DNA of 64,000 nt from Laspinema palackyanum D2c. GTDB lineage: Bacteria > Cyanobacteriota > Cyanobacteriia > Cyanobacteriales > Laspinemataceae. The notes below the pieces were generated by a model. It had not been told where the DNA came from. It did not search any database and was given only the letters and a program-made list of their open reading frames with translations. Made by a program: the position numbers and the translations under genes. Below are positions 26,556 to 36,055 of the stretch, piece by piece. Each line of letters opens with the position of its first letter. Positions within the stretch are counted from its first letter, which is position 1. The stretch is from NCBI RefSeq assembly GCF_025370875.1, contig NZ_JAMXFD010000006.1, positions 1 through 64,000 of the forward strand, in the 5' to 3' direction.

Positions 26556-28148
26556 ATGAGTAGAGATTTATTTGCCCAAACTGCGATCGCCCAAATTCCT
26601 AAAATCCTGACCCTGTGCGATCGCAACCCCCACAGTCCCACTTATGGCTGTTTTGACCGCAATTTCTGGCATTATAAAATTATCGATTTTCCCAGTGGAA
26701 TGGCCCAAGAATTTGTTTGGCCCCTGGCTTTAGCCTACGAAACAAACTTACCGGATAACCCATTTTATCAGCAAACTGCACTCCGGGATTGGGTCGAAGC
26801 GGGAATCGTTTATGCCGCTCATTCTGCTCATCCGGATGGGTCTTGTGATGATTATTTTCCCTACGAAAGAGCCAGTGGTGCAGCCGCTTTTTCCCTGTTA
26901 GCTTGTTTGGAAAGTTACACATTCCTCAATCTCAACAATTTTGAACTCCTGAAATTTTTTGAACATCGCGCCACCGGGTTAGCCAATCATCATGAAAGTG
27001 GGCAACTCAGTAACCATCAAGCCTTAATCGCCTTATGTTTAGAACTGATATCTCGTTTGTTAGAAACCAACCGTTGGGACCGGGCTAAATCTGAACGGAT
27101 CGAACGGGTTTTATCCTGGCAAAGTTCCGAAGGGTGGTTTCAGGAATATGAAGGCTGTGACCCCGGTTATCACACCCTGACTATTGCTTGTTTAGCCCGA
27201 CTTCATGAACTCTCTCCTGACCCGCGCCTGAAAGAATCATTGATAAAAGCAGTAGAACTCGCCACTCAATTTATCCATCCTGATGGGTCTTATGGGGGAG
27301 AATATGCGAGTCGGAATACTTATAATTTTTTCCCACATGGGTTTGAATGGGTGGGGAAATGGATGCCGGAAGCATTAGCCATTAATGACTTATTTCTAAA
27401 AGGCATCGCAGCCGGTTTAGTTCCCTGTTATGCCGATGACCATATTATTGGTCATCATACTTGGAGTTACTTATTAGCATGGCGGGATTTTGTGCAAAAT
27501 CGCCCTGATTTGCCGCCGCGTCCCCAAGGACAAGTCTGGTTAAAAGAAGCACAATTGTTGATAGATCGTCGAGAAAATACGGAGTTATATTTAGCCTTAA
27601 ATAAAGGGGGAGTTTTTAAAGTATTTCGAGAGGAAAAACTGGAGGCTTCTGATACCCAATTTTCTCTTCAAGTTTCCCAAGGAAGCCGAATAAAAAATGC
27701 TGTAGGACATTTAATTAGCCCCTATGATTATCAAATTGAAAAAGATGAAATTTTGATTCAAGGTCAATTGGGTTGGGCCAAGCAAAAACAAATGAACCCG
27801 GGGAATTTATTAATTTTGCGGGTGGTCATGCTAACTGTAGGCCGATTTTTTCCTGATTTAATTCGGAAATTGTTGCAAAAAATGCTGATTACTGGAAAGG
27901 AAAAAGCCCCGTTTAAATTTATCCGACGCTTGCAGTGGAAAGATGGAAAATGGCAGATTACTGATGAATTAATAGCCGAGTCTTGGCGGAATGTTCAATC
28001 CGTGGGAATTGGAGGAGACCAAACCTCAATTTATGTGGTGATGAGTCGCACCTTTCAGGCGGGTCAATTGCAACCCTGGCTGGATTTAAGCGATCGCCTC
28101 CCCACCCTAACTCATCAGGAACCCCTCAAAATTGAACGCCAGTTCTAA
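26556..28148 (+). CDS. Predicted alpha/alpha-toroid protein, possible polysaccharide-acting enzyme
   Basis: A 530-residue protein without a signal peptide. Repeated helical hairpins with aromatic and Asp-Gly motifs (HPDGSCDDYFPYERASGAAAF, CDPGYHTLTIACLARL, HPDGSYGGEYASRNTYNFFP) suggest an alpha/alpha toroid like heparinase II/III or polysaccharide lyases. A beta-rich C-terminal part (about 350-510) follows, again as in that superfamily. Histidine, tyrosine and arginine residues that could be catalytic are present, but no subfamily is assigned. The neighbour downstream is an unrelated membrane protein. I cannot name the substrate. Confidence 0.65.
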   Translation: MSRDLFAQTAIAQIPKILTLCDRNPHSPTYGCFDRNFWHYKIIDFPSGMAQEFVWPLALAYETNLPDNPFYQQTALRDWVEAGIVYAAHSAHPDGSCDDYFPYERASGAAAFSLLACLESYTFLNLNNFELLKFFEHRATGLANHHESGQLSNHQALIALCLELISRLLETNRWDRAKSERIERVLSWQSSEGWFQEYEGCDPGYHTLTIACLARLHELSPDPRLKESLIKAVELATQFIHPDGSYGGEYASRNTYNFFPHGFEWVGKWMPEALAINDLFLKGIAAGLVPCYADDHIIGHHTWSYLLAWRDFVQNRPDLPPRPQGQVWLKEAQLLIDRRENTELYLALNKGGVFKVFREEKLEASDTQFSLQVSQGSRIKNAVGHLISPYDYQIEKDEILIQGQLGWAKQKQMNPGNLLILRVVMLTVGRFFPDLIRKLLQKMLITGKEKAPFKFIRRLQWKDGKWQITDELIAESWRNVQSVGIGGDQTSIYVVMSRTFQAGQLQPWLDLSDRLPTLTHQEPLKIERQF

Positions 28149-28263
28149 TTTTTCGGCTGTTTCAGGGCTTATGCCAATTTTTAGACTGTCACAGCCGACT
28201 AGAAAAATGAAGGCAAATTGTAGCCATACTAGAGGCAATTGACGCAAACAAAGCCTGAGTTTT

Positions 28264-29037
28264 ATGAGAGTTAACTTTTTCGGTGGATTTTCTATCGGCT
28301 TGGTGGTTATCTTACTGTTGGCATTTGGGATTTTAAATTGGTTAAATATCCCTGCGGGAAATTTTTTAGATTGGGTAATTGGCGGGGCCAGTTTCTTATG
28401 GTTAGTCGTGATTGTAACAGTCCCTTGGAATATTTATTTTCAAGCCAAGGAAGTGGTTGCAGACGCAGAACAATCTCAGGAAAAAAATATCCCGATTGAA
28501 GCCAAGCAGTTAGGATATGTACAGCGAATTGCCAAGCGATCGCTGTGGATTGCCATCGCCCTGCATATCATTTCTGCCCTCGTTTTATATGGGTTAGCCG
28601 CCACCGGAATTAGTGCGGTGGGATATATCAGTTCTGTGGCGGCTTTGTTGTTAACCGGGTTACGTCCAGTGATTCGGGCTTATGAATATATTGCCACCCG
28701 CTTAAGCATGATTCGCCGAGAGTTTAACTATCCTCGGGAAGATGTTTTAGAATTGCGCGATCGCGTCTTAATTTTAGAGGAGCAAATTAAATACATCTCC
28801 GACAGTTTAGATGAAAATAAAGAGGATTCTTGGATTGCTCAGAAAAATCGCCAAAGTGCGGCATTGCGCCAAGATTTAAGCCAATTAGCCGCCTCTGTAG
28901 AAAGCTTGCGATCAAGCAACCAAGCGGAACATCATGCGCTGAAGAAAGAAGCACAGAATGCCATTGCTCAATTAACCACCGATGGACAATTCCTCGATCA
29001 TGTTCGAGAAATTATTCGGTTTTTCAAAACCGCTTAA
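28264..29037 (+). CDS. Membrane protein with C-terminal coiled coil, unknown function
   Basis: A 257-residue protein with four hydrophobic helices (about 8-24, 34-56, 94-113 and 116-136) and a long cytosolic helical region (about 155-250) rich in Glu, Gln and Leu with heptad character. It could be a membrane-anchored scaffold. I do not recognise a family. It is a single gene with about 115 bp upstream of promoter-like spacer. Confidence 0.65.
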   Translation: MRVNFFGGFSIGLVVILLLAFGILNWLNIPAGNFLDWVIGGASFLWLVVIVTVPWNIYFQAKEVVADAEQSQEKNIPIEAKQLGYVQRIAKRSLWIAIALHIISALVLYGLAATGISAVGYISSVAALLLTGLRPVIRAYEYIATRLSMIRREFNYPREDVLELRDRVLILEEQIKYISDSLDENKEDSWIAQKNRQSAALRQDLSQLAASVESLRSSNQAEHHALKKEAQNAIAQLTTDGQFLDHVREIIRFFKTA

Positions 29038-29203
29038 CTGCCATGCTGCGGTTCTCTCAACCCGCAGAGATAAACTCGGGGGTTTTCTTTGGCCCAGAAT
29101 CTATCTAAAGATGCGGTTAACTTCACCTAAAACTCTCCTCCAGATAGAGTGACACCGTAAAATATATCTGTTATTTTCCAAATAATCGAGTTTGGAAACA
29201 GCA

Positions 29204-30070
29204 GTGACACGACAACTATTTCGGCTATTAATTGGATTTGTGATTGGGCTAGTGGGGGTTTTGAGTTACTGTACAACCCAAGTGGAAAACCCGATTACCG
29301 GAGAACAGCAACGCATTCGCTTATCTCCCACGGAAGAGGTGCAACTCGGATTGCAAACCCGAGGACAACTGGCACAACAATTTGGGGGATTATACCCGGA
29401 TGCCTCAGTTCAAGAATCCGTTCAGCGCATGGGTCAGCGAATTGTCCAACAATCCGTCGTATCTCAATCGGAATATCCCTTTGAATTTCATGTGCTTCAA
29501 GATTCAAAAACCGTGAATGCGTTTGCACTCCCTGGAGGGCAGATTTTTATTACCAATGGGTTACTGCAACGCCTGAATTCCCCATCGCAACTGGCGGGAA
29601 TTTTAGGCCATGAAATTGGTCATGTGGTGGCGCGACATGGTGCAGAACATTTAGCCAAACGGGAACTCGGTTCTACCCTAGTTACGGCAGTAGGAGTTGC
29701 CACCACCGACGACCAAGGAGGAGGGAGACAAACCGCTGCGATCGCCCGAGTTGCCAATGAAATGGTTGCCTTGCGATATGGACGAGAGGCGGAACTAGAA
29801 AGCGATCGCCTCGGGTTGCAGTTCATGGCACAAGCGGGTTATAACCCCAGAGGCATGATTGAAGTCATGGAAATCCTCGGTTCAGCACAATCCGGTTCCC
29901 AATCCCCAGAATTTTTGAGTACACACCCCAATCCGGATAACCGCATTCAACGCTTAGAAGAGGCGATCGCCGAAGATTTTCCCAATGGAATTCCGCCTCA
30001 ATTAGAGAGTAAACATCAGAACTTGTCTCCCGTTGCACTGCTGCGATCTTCCTCTTTTAAAAAATATTAA
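29204..30070 (+). CDS. M48-family zinc metalloprotease, membrane anchored
   Basis: A 288-residue protease. An N-terminal hydrophobic segment ending in LSYCTTQ suggests a lipoprotein-like anchor or signal. The zinc motif is GHEIGHVVARHGAEH, with the third ligand in the downstream EAELESDRLGL segment. This is the layout of BepA/LoiP-type periplasmic M48 proteases, involved in outer-membrane protein quality control. The GTG at 29204 is preferred; a TTG at 29192 would add four residues. It is followed by a MITE-like element. Confidence 0.83.
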   Translation: MTRQLFRLLIGFVIGLVGVLSYCTTQVENPITGEQQRIRLSPTEEVQLGLQTRGQLAQQFGGLYPDASVQESVQRMGQRIVQQSVVSQSEYPFEFHVLQDSKTVNAFALPGGQIFITNGLLQRLNSPSQLAGILGHEIGHVVARHGAEHLAKRELGSTLVTAVGVATTDDQGGGRQTAAIARVANEMVALRYGREAELESDRLGLQFMAQAGYNPRGMIEVMEILGSAQSGSQSPEFLSTHPNPDNRIQRLEEAIAEDFPNGIPPQLESKHQNLSPVALLRSSSFKKY

Positions 30071-30079
30071 GATGGGGTA

Positions 30080-30263
30080 GCTGGACCGTGAAAAGTTCTG
30101 TATAAGTCCGATCCGGTCACTCATGGGGGACCGAAAAAAATGGAACAGCATAAAACCCGGAGAAGGGTAGGCAGTGCCTTACCCTTCTCTTAACCCGATT
30201 AAACCCCTTAAAAACGGATAAGCAAAACCCTAAATTAGACCCCAGAAGTTTTCACGGTCCAGC
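30080..30263. mobile_element. MITE-like element with about 21-bp terminal inverted repeats
   Basis: The ends are perfect 15-bp inverted repeats (gctggaccgtgaaaa at 30080-30094 and its complement at 30249-30263). Pairing extends to about 21 bp with one mismatch. The roughly 184-bp element contains a strong internal hairpin (30160-30189, agaagggta/tacccttct around ggca-tgcc) and no coding frame. I see no clear target-site duplication. It fills most of the 301-bp spacer between the M48 protease and the beta-propeller gene; the internal hairpin might serve as a terminator. Confidence 0.65.
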
Positions 30264-30371
30264 GCTTTATTCAAATCCTTTAAAGTTTATTAAGCTTGCC
30301 AGATTTTAGACCCCTTTAAACTTATAATTATCAAGCATTAACTTAGGTAGAATAAACCCATCCTATCGATT

Positions 30372-33300
30372 ATGCTAAAGGTCAGGGAATCTCGCCTGCT
30401 CTCAACTGCTGAACTCGCAACCCCGATTAACCATCGACCCAACTGGATTCAGCAACTCGGCACCGCCAACGACGATCGCGCTTATGCCATGACCCGAGAC
30501 CCCCTCGGTCACCTCTACCTTGGCGGACAAACCCAAGGCGGATTAGGGGGAACTCCTCAAGGAGACTGGGATATTTGGTGGGCCAAATATGACAGCAGTG
30601 GCAATCCCTTGTGGACTCAGCAACTCGCCAGCGCCAACGACGATCGCGCCTATAGCCTTACCAGTGACCCTCTAGGCAATCTATACATTGCGGGTACTAC
30701 CTCCGGCCTCTTGGCAGAAACCAACGGTGCAGGATATGACGCCTTGATTGCCAAATATGACAGCAGTGGGAATCCCCTGTGGATTAAACAATTCGGCAGC
30801 ATGACCACCGATGATGCTCGGACTATTGTCACCGATAGCACAGGTAACCTGTATATTGCTGGAGACACTTGGGGCGATGTAGGGGGAGTTAATGCCGGAG
30901 AATCCGATGCCTGGTTTGGCAAATATGACAGCAGTGGCAATCCCCTCTGGGTGCAGCAGTTAGGCAGTATCGGCACTGAAAACACCACAGAAGTCAGTGT
31001 CGATACTGCCGGAAATCTCTACGTCAGCGGATACACCACCGGCAGTTTAGGCGCTGCCAATGCGGGAGGTGAAGACGCTTGGATTGCCAAATATGACAGC
31101 AACGGACAGCAGTTGTGGGTGAGACAGTTTGGCACCGAAACCGCAGACAAAGCGATCGCCAACGCCGTGGATAGTACCGGCAACATTTACCTCACCGGAT
31201 GGACGCAAAGCACCTTGGGAGGAAGCAGTGCAGGGAGTTGGGACGCCTGGATTGCCAAATATGACCCCACCGGCAACCTCCTGTGGATGCAACAACTGGG
31301 AACCGCAAATTCCGATGGTGCGTTAGACATTCAGATTGATACCGATGACAGAATTTACCTGACGGGAAACACCTGGGGGAGTTGGGAAAATAGCAGCAAT
31401 GCGGGAGAGTCTGATGCGTGGGTGGCGAAATACGATGGCAGTGGGAATCGCCTCTGGGTCAAGCAATTCGGTTCTGAAGGTCAAGATCCAGCCTTTGGCA
31501 TGGCGATCGCCCCCGACGGCAAAATACACCTATCCGGATGGACATCAGGCGATTTAGGCGGGAGTAATGCCGGATCCTACGATGCCTGGATAGCGCAACT
31601 GCTGCCGAATTCCGACCCGATTCTCACTAATAATAATGGCGTGACTCTGGATGAAGGCGGGACGGTTTCCATCTCAACGACTCAGTTGCAAGTGAGCGAT
31701 ACCGATGGAGATGCGATCGTCTATACTCTTACCGCACTGCCTGGGAATGGTAGTCTCAAACTCAACGAGATGGTGTTATCCGTTGGGAATACCTTTACCC
31801 AAGCAGATATCGATGCGGGATTGGTAAGCTACACTCACGACGATAGCGATCCGAGCGGCGATCGCTTTCAGTTTACCGCAACCGATGGCAATGGAGGGGC
31901 GATCGGGCTGACTAATTTTGCCATTACGGTCAATCCAGTCAACGATATATTTGAGATTCAGTGGATTCGAGAGTTGGGCACTGAGGCGATAGACGTTGTT
32001 CATGACCTAGCAGTAGATAGCAGCAGCAACGTTTACGCTACGGGACATACCACAAGCAATTTAGCCGGAAGTAAAGTAGGGTTTTATGATGGTTGGGTTG
32101 TCAAGTATGACAACTTGGGGAGCCAGCAATGGGTCAGGCAGTTTGGAGTTCCCAAAAATCTGGGGGATTTATATTCCAAAAGTGTAGCAATCGATAATGT
32201 AGGGAATGTCTACCTCACCGGGGACGCTTTTGATGATGCAGGCGTTCCTAATGCTCTTAGACGAGCCCCCTGGGTTGCTAAGTATGATCTAGAAGGCAAT
32301 CAATTGTGGATTAAACAGTTCGGTAGTGCCAATTCCTACTACTCCGAGTCCATCGCTCTTGATAGCGCAGGCAATATTTATCTAGCTGGATTGGAGCAGA
32401 AGTCTGGGTTCAACACTCCTGAATTATTCGAGGTGTGGATTGCCAAATATGACACAGAAGGCAATCAATTGTGGATGGAAGAGTTCGGGACTATGGGCAG
32501 TCGAGGTCAAGCTGCTGTCACCGGACTACCCCCTGTTGCGTTAAAACTTGATAGCCTAGACAATCTTTACGTGACCGGAACTACCAACAGGGATTTAGGG
32601 GGCACCAATGTCGGATCCTGGGATGCTTGGGTTGCCAAGCATGACACAGAAGGAAACCAATTATGGATTAGACAGTTGGGTAGTGCTGGTGAAGAGTATT
32701 CTCATAACTTAGCTTTCGATAGTACAGGCCATGTTTACCTGACGGGATCGACCCGGGGTGATTTAGCCGGAGCTAATTCCGGAGAGACAGATGCATGGGG
32801 AGCTAAATATGACCCCCAAGGGAACCTGTTATGGATCGACCAGTTTGGAACTAACGCATCGGACGTAGGCATTGGCATTGCAGTCGATAATGCGGACAAT
32901 ATCTACCTCTCTGGAGGAAGTGGAGGTGATTTACTAAGCAATCCTGTTACCGTAGTACCGCGTGAGGGGTGGGTAGCTAAATATAACCCTCAAGGGAACC
33001 AATTATGGTTTGAGACAATAGGGAAAATCGATCTGTTAGGCCAAAAATTCGATTTTTCTTACGCCTCAGACATAGCGGTGGACAGTGCCAACAATCTCTA
33101 CTTAACCGGAAGCAACCAAGCCAATCACTATGGTTTTTCGACAGTTTTAGTCGCAAAACTTACCCCTAACGCAGCCGCGATCGCCCCGACCAACCCCAAC
33201 GAAATCGTCGGGACTGAAGGGGATGATACTCTGTTCGCTGATGTGGAAGATCAAACTATTTTCGGTCAAGCAGGCAATGATATCCTCTATGGAAATTTAG

Positions 33301-33764
33301 GCGATGACACCTTGTTTGCCGATGAGGGTAATGATATCCTCTATGGGGATATGGGAGATGACACTTTGTTTGAGGGCGGTAACGATCGCCTCTATGGCAA
33401 TGCCGGAGATGACATCCTGTTTGGCGATGCTGGCAATGATATCCTCTATGGTGGCAAAGGCAATGACTTCCTCCTCGGTGAAGAGGGAGATGATTTCCTC
33501 AGTGGGGATTTAGGAGATGATACCCTAGCTGGTGGCAATGGTCGAGATATCTTTGTCTTACAATCCAACTCCGGCAGCGATATCATTCTCGACTTTATCG
33601 ATGGGGAAGATGTTCTGGAATTACCCGCTAATCTGTCATTCATGGACCTACAAATCGCCTCGAACAACGGATCAACCCTTATCCAAGTCGGGGATGATAC
33701 CCTCGCCACTCTTTCCGGAGTGGAACCCACGGTGATTTCTGAGGAGGATTTTATCTCCCTGTAA
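30372..33764 (+). CDS. SBBP beta-propeller / cadherin-like / RTX protein
   Basis: A 1130-residue repeat protein. The first part (about 15-415) holds around eight repeats of the form GNLYxxGxTxGxLGG...DAWxAKYDxxGNxLW, an SBBP-type beta-propeller. A cadherin-like domain (about 420-525, with DTDGDAIVYTL and FQFTATDGNGG) follows, then a second propeller block (about 530-935). The C-terminus (about 945-1065) carries calcium-binding RTX nonapeptides (GNDILYG, GDDTLFA). RTX proteins of this type are exported by type I secretion using C-terminal signals, which fits the absence of a signal peptide. The function may be adhesion or surface structure. Confidence 0.8.
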   Translation: MLKVRESRLLSTAELATPINHRPNWIQQLGTANDDRAYAMTRDPLGHLYLGGQTQGGLGGTPQGDWDIWWAKYDSSGNPLWTQQLASANDDRAYSLTSDPLGNLYIAGTTSGLLAETNGAGYDALIAKYDSSGNPLWIKQFGSMTTDDARTIVTDSTGNLYIAGDTWGDVGGVNAGESDAWFGKYDSSGNPLWVQQLGSIGTENTTEVSVDTAGNLYVSGYTTGSLGAANAGGEDAWIAKYDSNGQQLWVRQFGTETADKAIANAVDSTGNIYLTGWTQSTLGGSSAGSWDAWIAKYDPTGNLLWMQQLGTANSDGALDIQIDTDDRIYLTGNTWGSWENSSNAGESDAWVAKYDGSGNRLWVKQFGSEGQDPAFGMAIAPDGKIHLSGWTSGDLGGSNAGSYDAWIAQLLPNSDPILTNNNGVTLDEGGTVSISTTQLQVSDTDGDAIVYTLTALPGNGSLKLNEMVLSVGNTFTQADIDAGLVSYTHDDSDPSGDRFQFTATDGNGGAIGLTNFAITVNPVNDIFEIQWIRELGTEAIDVVHDLAVDSSSNVYATGHTTSNLAGSKVGFYDGWVVKYDNLGSQQWVRQFGVPKNLGDLYSKSVAIDNVGNVYLTGDAFDDAGVPNALRRAPWVAKYDLEGNQLWIKQFGSANSYYSESIALDSAGNIYLAGLEQKSGFNTPELFEVWIAKYDTEGNQLWMEEFGTMGSRGQAAVTGLPPVALKLDSLDNLYVTGTTNRDLGGTNVGSWDAWVAKHDTEGNQLWIRQLGSAGEEYSHNLAFDSTGHVYLTGSTRGDLAGANSGETDAWGAKYDPQGNLLWIDQFGTNASDVGIGIAVDNADNIYLSGGSGGDLLSNPVTVVPREGWVAKYNPQGNQLWFETIGKIDLLGQKFDFSYASDIAVDSANNLYLTGSNQANHYGFSTVLVAKLTPNAAAIAPTNPNEIVGTEGDDTLFADVEDQTIFGQAGNDILYGNLGDDTLFADEGNDILYGDMGDDTLFEGGNDRLYGNAGDDILFGDAGNDILYGGKGNDFLLGEEGDDFLSGDLGDDTLAGGNGRDIFVLQSNSGSDIILDFIDGEDVLELPANLSFMDLQIASNNGSTLIQVGDDTLATLSGVEPTVISEEDFISL

Positions 33765-33830
33765 CAGTTTGGGAGTGTTCCTGGGGAATTGATACGGTAG
33801 CAAGCAACTTTGCTCTCCGGTTCAATTCCC

Positions 33831-34622
33831 CTAACCCAACACTCCCTTCAAGGCGATCGCCAGTCCGACTGCGGCGATCGCCCCAATGGTAGTATTAATT
33901 ATATTCACCACCTCATTGGTCATCCAACTCACTTGTTCCTGAATCGTTGCGCCAATCACACTCTCTAAATTTGTAGCAATAAACGCCGCAATCACACATA
34001 ACCCCACCCCTGTCCCATCAATCAACCCCACCACATACCCCACCACAGCAACGGCGACTGATGCCACCACACCGGCGATCGTCCCCTCCAGAGAAACCGC
34101 CCCCTCGGTCCCCTTCGGCACAGGTTGCAGGGTCGTAATCAAAAACGTCCGCTTGCCGTAAACCTTCCCCACCTCACTCGCCGTCGTATCGGACAACTTC
34201 GTACTAAAACTCGCCACATATCCCAGCAACAGCAACGGCACAATTCCCACCCAATCCAACTGCTGCACCGTCAACACCCCCAAAGCACAAACTGCTGCTG
34301 TCAATGCCGAACCCCAAACATTTTCCGGTCCCCGGGCCCCCGATCGCTTCTCCGCAATTCCCTCCGCCTCCTTCTGCGCCATCCCAATGCGCGTCACTGC
34401 CGAACCCACAATAAAATAAAACCCCACTACGACATACCCGGGCCAACCCAAGGCCCCCCAAATCAGTACCCCCAAAATCCAAGCATGGACAATTCCTGCC
34501 GGAGTCAGCAACTGTTTGGGTAAAAAATAAACAATCGTTAACAAAACCGTATTTAATCCCACCGCCACCAGCCAAGGATTCAATAACGCGGCATAATTAA
34601 AAACAAATTCTTCTGTTGGCAT
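33831..34622 (-). CDS. DUF92 membrane protein, VTE6-like (phytyl-phosphate kinase family)
   Basis: A 263-residue integral membrane protein with six or seven hydrophobic helices and conserved loops KLSDTTASEVGKVYGKRTFLITTLQPVPKGTEG and GAxxAAVCALG-like segments. This is the DUF92/COG1836 family, to which plant VTE6 belongs; VTE6 phosphorylates phytyl phosphate to the diphosphate used for tocopherol and phylloquinone synthesis. Cyanobacterial members are inferred to do the same in phytol salvage. It is divergent from the VOC-family gene with a 15-bp gap. Confidence 0.8.
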   Translation of the reverse strand: MPTEEFVFNYAALLNPWLVAVGLNTVLLTIVYFLPKQLLTPAGIVHAWILGVLIWGALGWPGYVVVGFYFIVGSAVTRIGMAQKEAEGIAEKRSGARGPENVWGSALTAAVCALGVLTVQQLDWVGIVPLLLLGYVASFSTKLSDTTASEVGKVYGKRTFLITTLQPVPKGTEGAVSLEGTIAGVVASVAVAVVGYVVGLIDGTGVGLCVIAAFIATNLESVIGATIQEQVSWMTNEVVNIINTTIGAIAAVGLAIALKGVLG

Positions 34623-34637
34623 CTTAAATCACCCCTC

Positions 34638-35069
34638 ATGAACAATGTCTTTTTTCATCTCGCCTTTCCCGTTACCGACATTCCCAAGACCAAAGAATTT
34701 TATGCTCAAGGTCTCGGTTGCCAAGTCGGACGCGAATCCCATACTGCTGTTATTTTAAACCTCTATGGCAATCAACTCGTTGCCCATGTCACCAAAGACC
34801 CCATCACCCCGCAAAAAAGCATTTATCCCCGTCACTTCGGCTTAGTCTTTGAAAATGAAGCCGATTGGGAAACCCTATTAGAACGCGCCCAAAAATATCA
34901 ACTCCAGTTCCGGGAAGAACCAAAACGGCGCTTTCCCGGTTCTCCCTTAGAACATCGCACCTTCTTTTTAGAGGACCCGTTTTATAATTTACTGGAGTTC
35001 AAATATTACGCCCATCCCGAGGCAATTTTTGGCAGTGCAGAATTCACCGAAATAGGCGATCGCACTTAA
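34638..35069 (+). CDS. VOC/glyoxalase-family protein
   Basis: A 143-residue VOC-fold protein with two beta-alpha-beta-beta-beta modules: FHLAFPVTDIPKTKEFY at the start, RHFGLVFE in the middle and FFLEDPFYNLLEFKYY near the end. The His and Glu at the expected metal positions (H7, H67-region, E134-region) are present. Family members are metal-dependent dioxygenases, lyases or binding proteins; substrate unknown. It starts 15 bp from the divergent VTE6-like gene. Confidence 0.8.
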   Translation: MNNVFFHLAFPVTDIPKTKEFYAQGLGCQVGRESHTAVILNLYGNQLVAHVTKDPITPQKSIYPRHFGLVFENEADWETLLERAQKYQLQFREEPKRRFPGSPLEHRTFFLEDPFYNLLEFKYYAHPEAIFGSAEFTEIGDRT

Positions 35070-35137
35070 TCCAGGGGCAATTTATAGTTTGGACCTAAAC
35101 CCTAGATATAGTCACGATATTGGGTTTAGATCTAGGG

Positions 35138-35752
35138 TTAAATTGGGTACTTTAAGGGTTCGGATAAACTGTCTGCGATCGCCTGCAAACATCGGCGATC
35201 GCTCACCATCCAGCGATGAACCAAAACCGGCAATATCACTTCTTTCCCTACCGGCAGTTGCGAGCTTTTGGCCGGGATAATCATACTATCATAAGGGGTC
35301 CAAATCGAGGTGAAATTCACCCGTTCCAGCATCTCCACCGCATCCCGATTCAAATCTTCCAAAAACGGGCTTTTCGGACGCATTTGCAAACATCCCGGTA
35401 GGGGCAATGCGTAAGCGGTAACCGTGCCGTTATTTGGGGCAGAGATGGAAATAAATCGCTGCACCCGTTCAATGCCACCGAGTCGCTGGAGATAGTAGCG
35501 GCTGACAATTCCCCCCATACTAAATCCGATTAAATCAAAGGGGCGATCGCCTCCTAATGTTTGGTTAATAAAATCTCTCAGTTGTTCCGCTAAACGGTCT
35601 AATCCAATCGAGCTATCATTTGGAATTAAATTTAAGCTATAAACTGACCATCCCAGTTCGGTTAAAGCGGGAGAAATTTTACTGAAAATATCACTGGTAT
35701 CCCAAATCCCGTGAACTAGCATTACGGGGTTTTTTGGATTGTTTTGATTCAT
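35138..35752 (-). CDS. Lipase/esterase, alpha/beta hydrolase
   Basis: A 204-residue alpha/beta hydrolase with the oxyanion segment VMLVHGIWDT, the nucleophile elbow GFSMGG (serine at about 79) and a C-terminal catalytic histidine in VHRWMVSDRR. The size and HGIW motif match small bacterial triacylglycerol lipase/esterase-like proteins of LipA/EstA type. No signal peptide is present, so it probably acts in the cytosol on an unknown ester or lipid. Confidence 0.82.
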   Translation of the reverse strand: MNQNNPKNPVMLVHGIWDTSDIFSKISPALTELGWSVYSLNLIPNDSSIGLDRLAEQLRDFINQTLGGDRPFDLIGFSMGGIVSRYYLQRLGGIERVQRFISISAPNNGTVTAYALPLPGCLQMRPKSPFLEDLNRDAVEMLERVNFTSIWTPYDSMIIPAKSSQLPVGKEVILPVLVHRWMVSDRRCLQAIADSLSEPLKYPI

Positions 35753-35806
35753 AACTTTAGTGATTTTAGGTCATGGCTTATTGTAAAGGAATCCGCATGG
35801 AAAAAT

Positions 35807-36055
35807 GTTCGTAGTAACGACTTCAGTCGTTACCGCGTTACTTGGCATCCGCCAAGTAACGCACCCCTGTCCGGATCCTCCAGTTCCTTCACAGGCGCTT
35901 AAGTCGGAAAGAGTGCTTGTCAGGGGTTCAGGTGGGAACGACTGAAGTCGTTACTACGAACAGGGGAGAACGACTGAAGTCGTTACTACGAACATTAAGA
36001 ACGCCTGAAGTCGTTACTACGAACATTAAGAACGCCTGAAGGCGTTACTACGAAC
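35807..36055. repeat. Cluster of palindromic dispersed repeats
   Basis: Four direct 25-bp copies start at 35937, 35969, 36000 and 36031, and one inverted copy lies at 35807-35831. The consensus is aacgactgaagtcgtt followed by actacgaac. Copy 3 reads acgcctgaagtcgt and copy 4 acgcctgaaggcgt, so the stem of copy 4 is a compensated version of copy 3. A separate perfect 11-bp hairpin (gcgttacttgg/ccaagtaacgc) sits at 35835-35862. The rest of the 606-bp spacer (to 36358) shows no gene. Confidence 0.85.
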
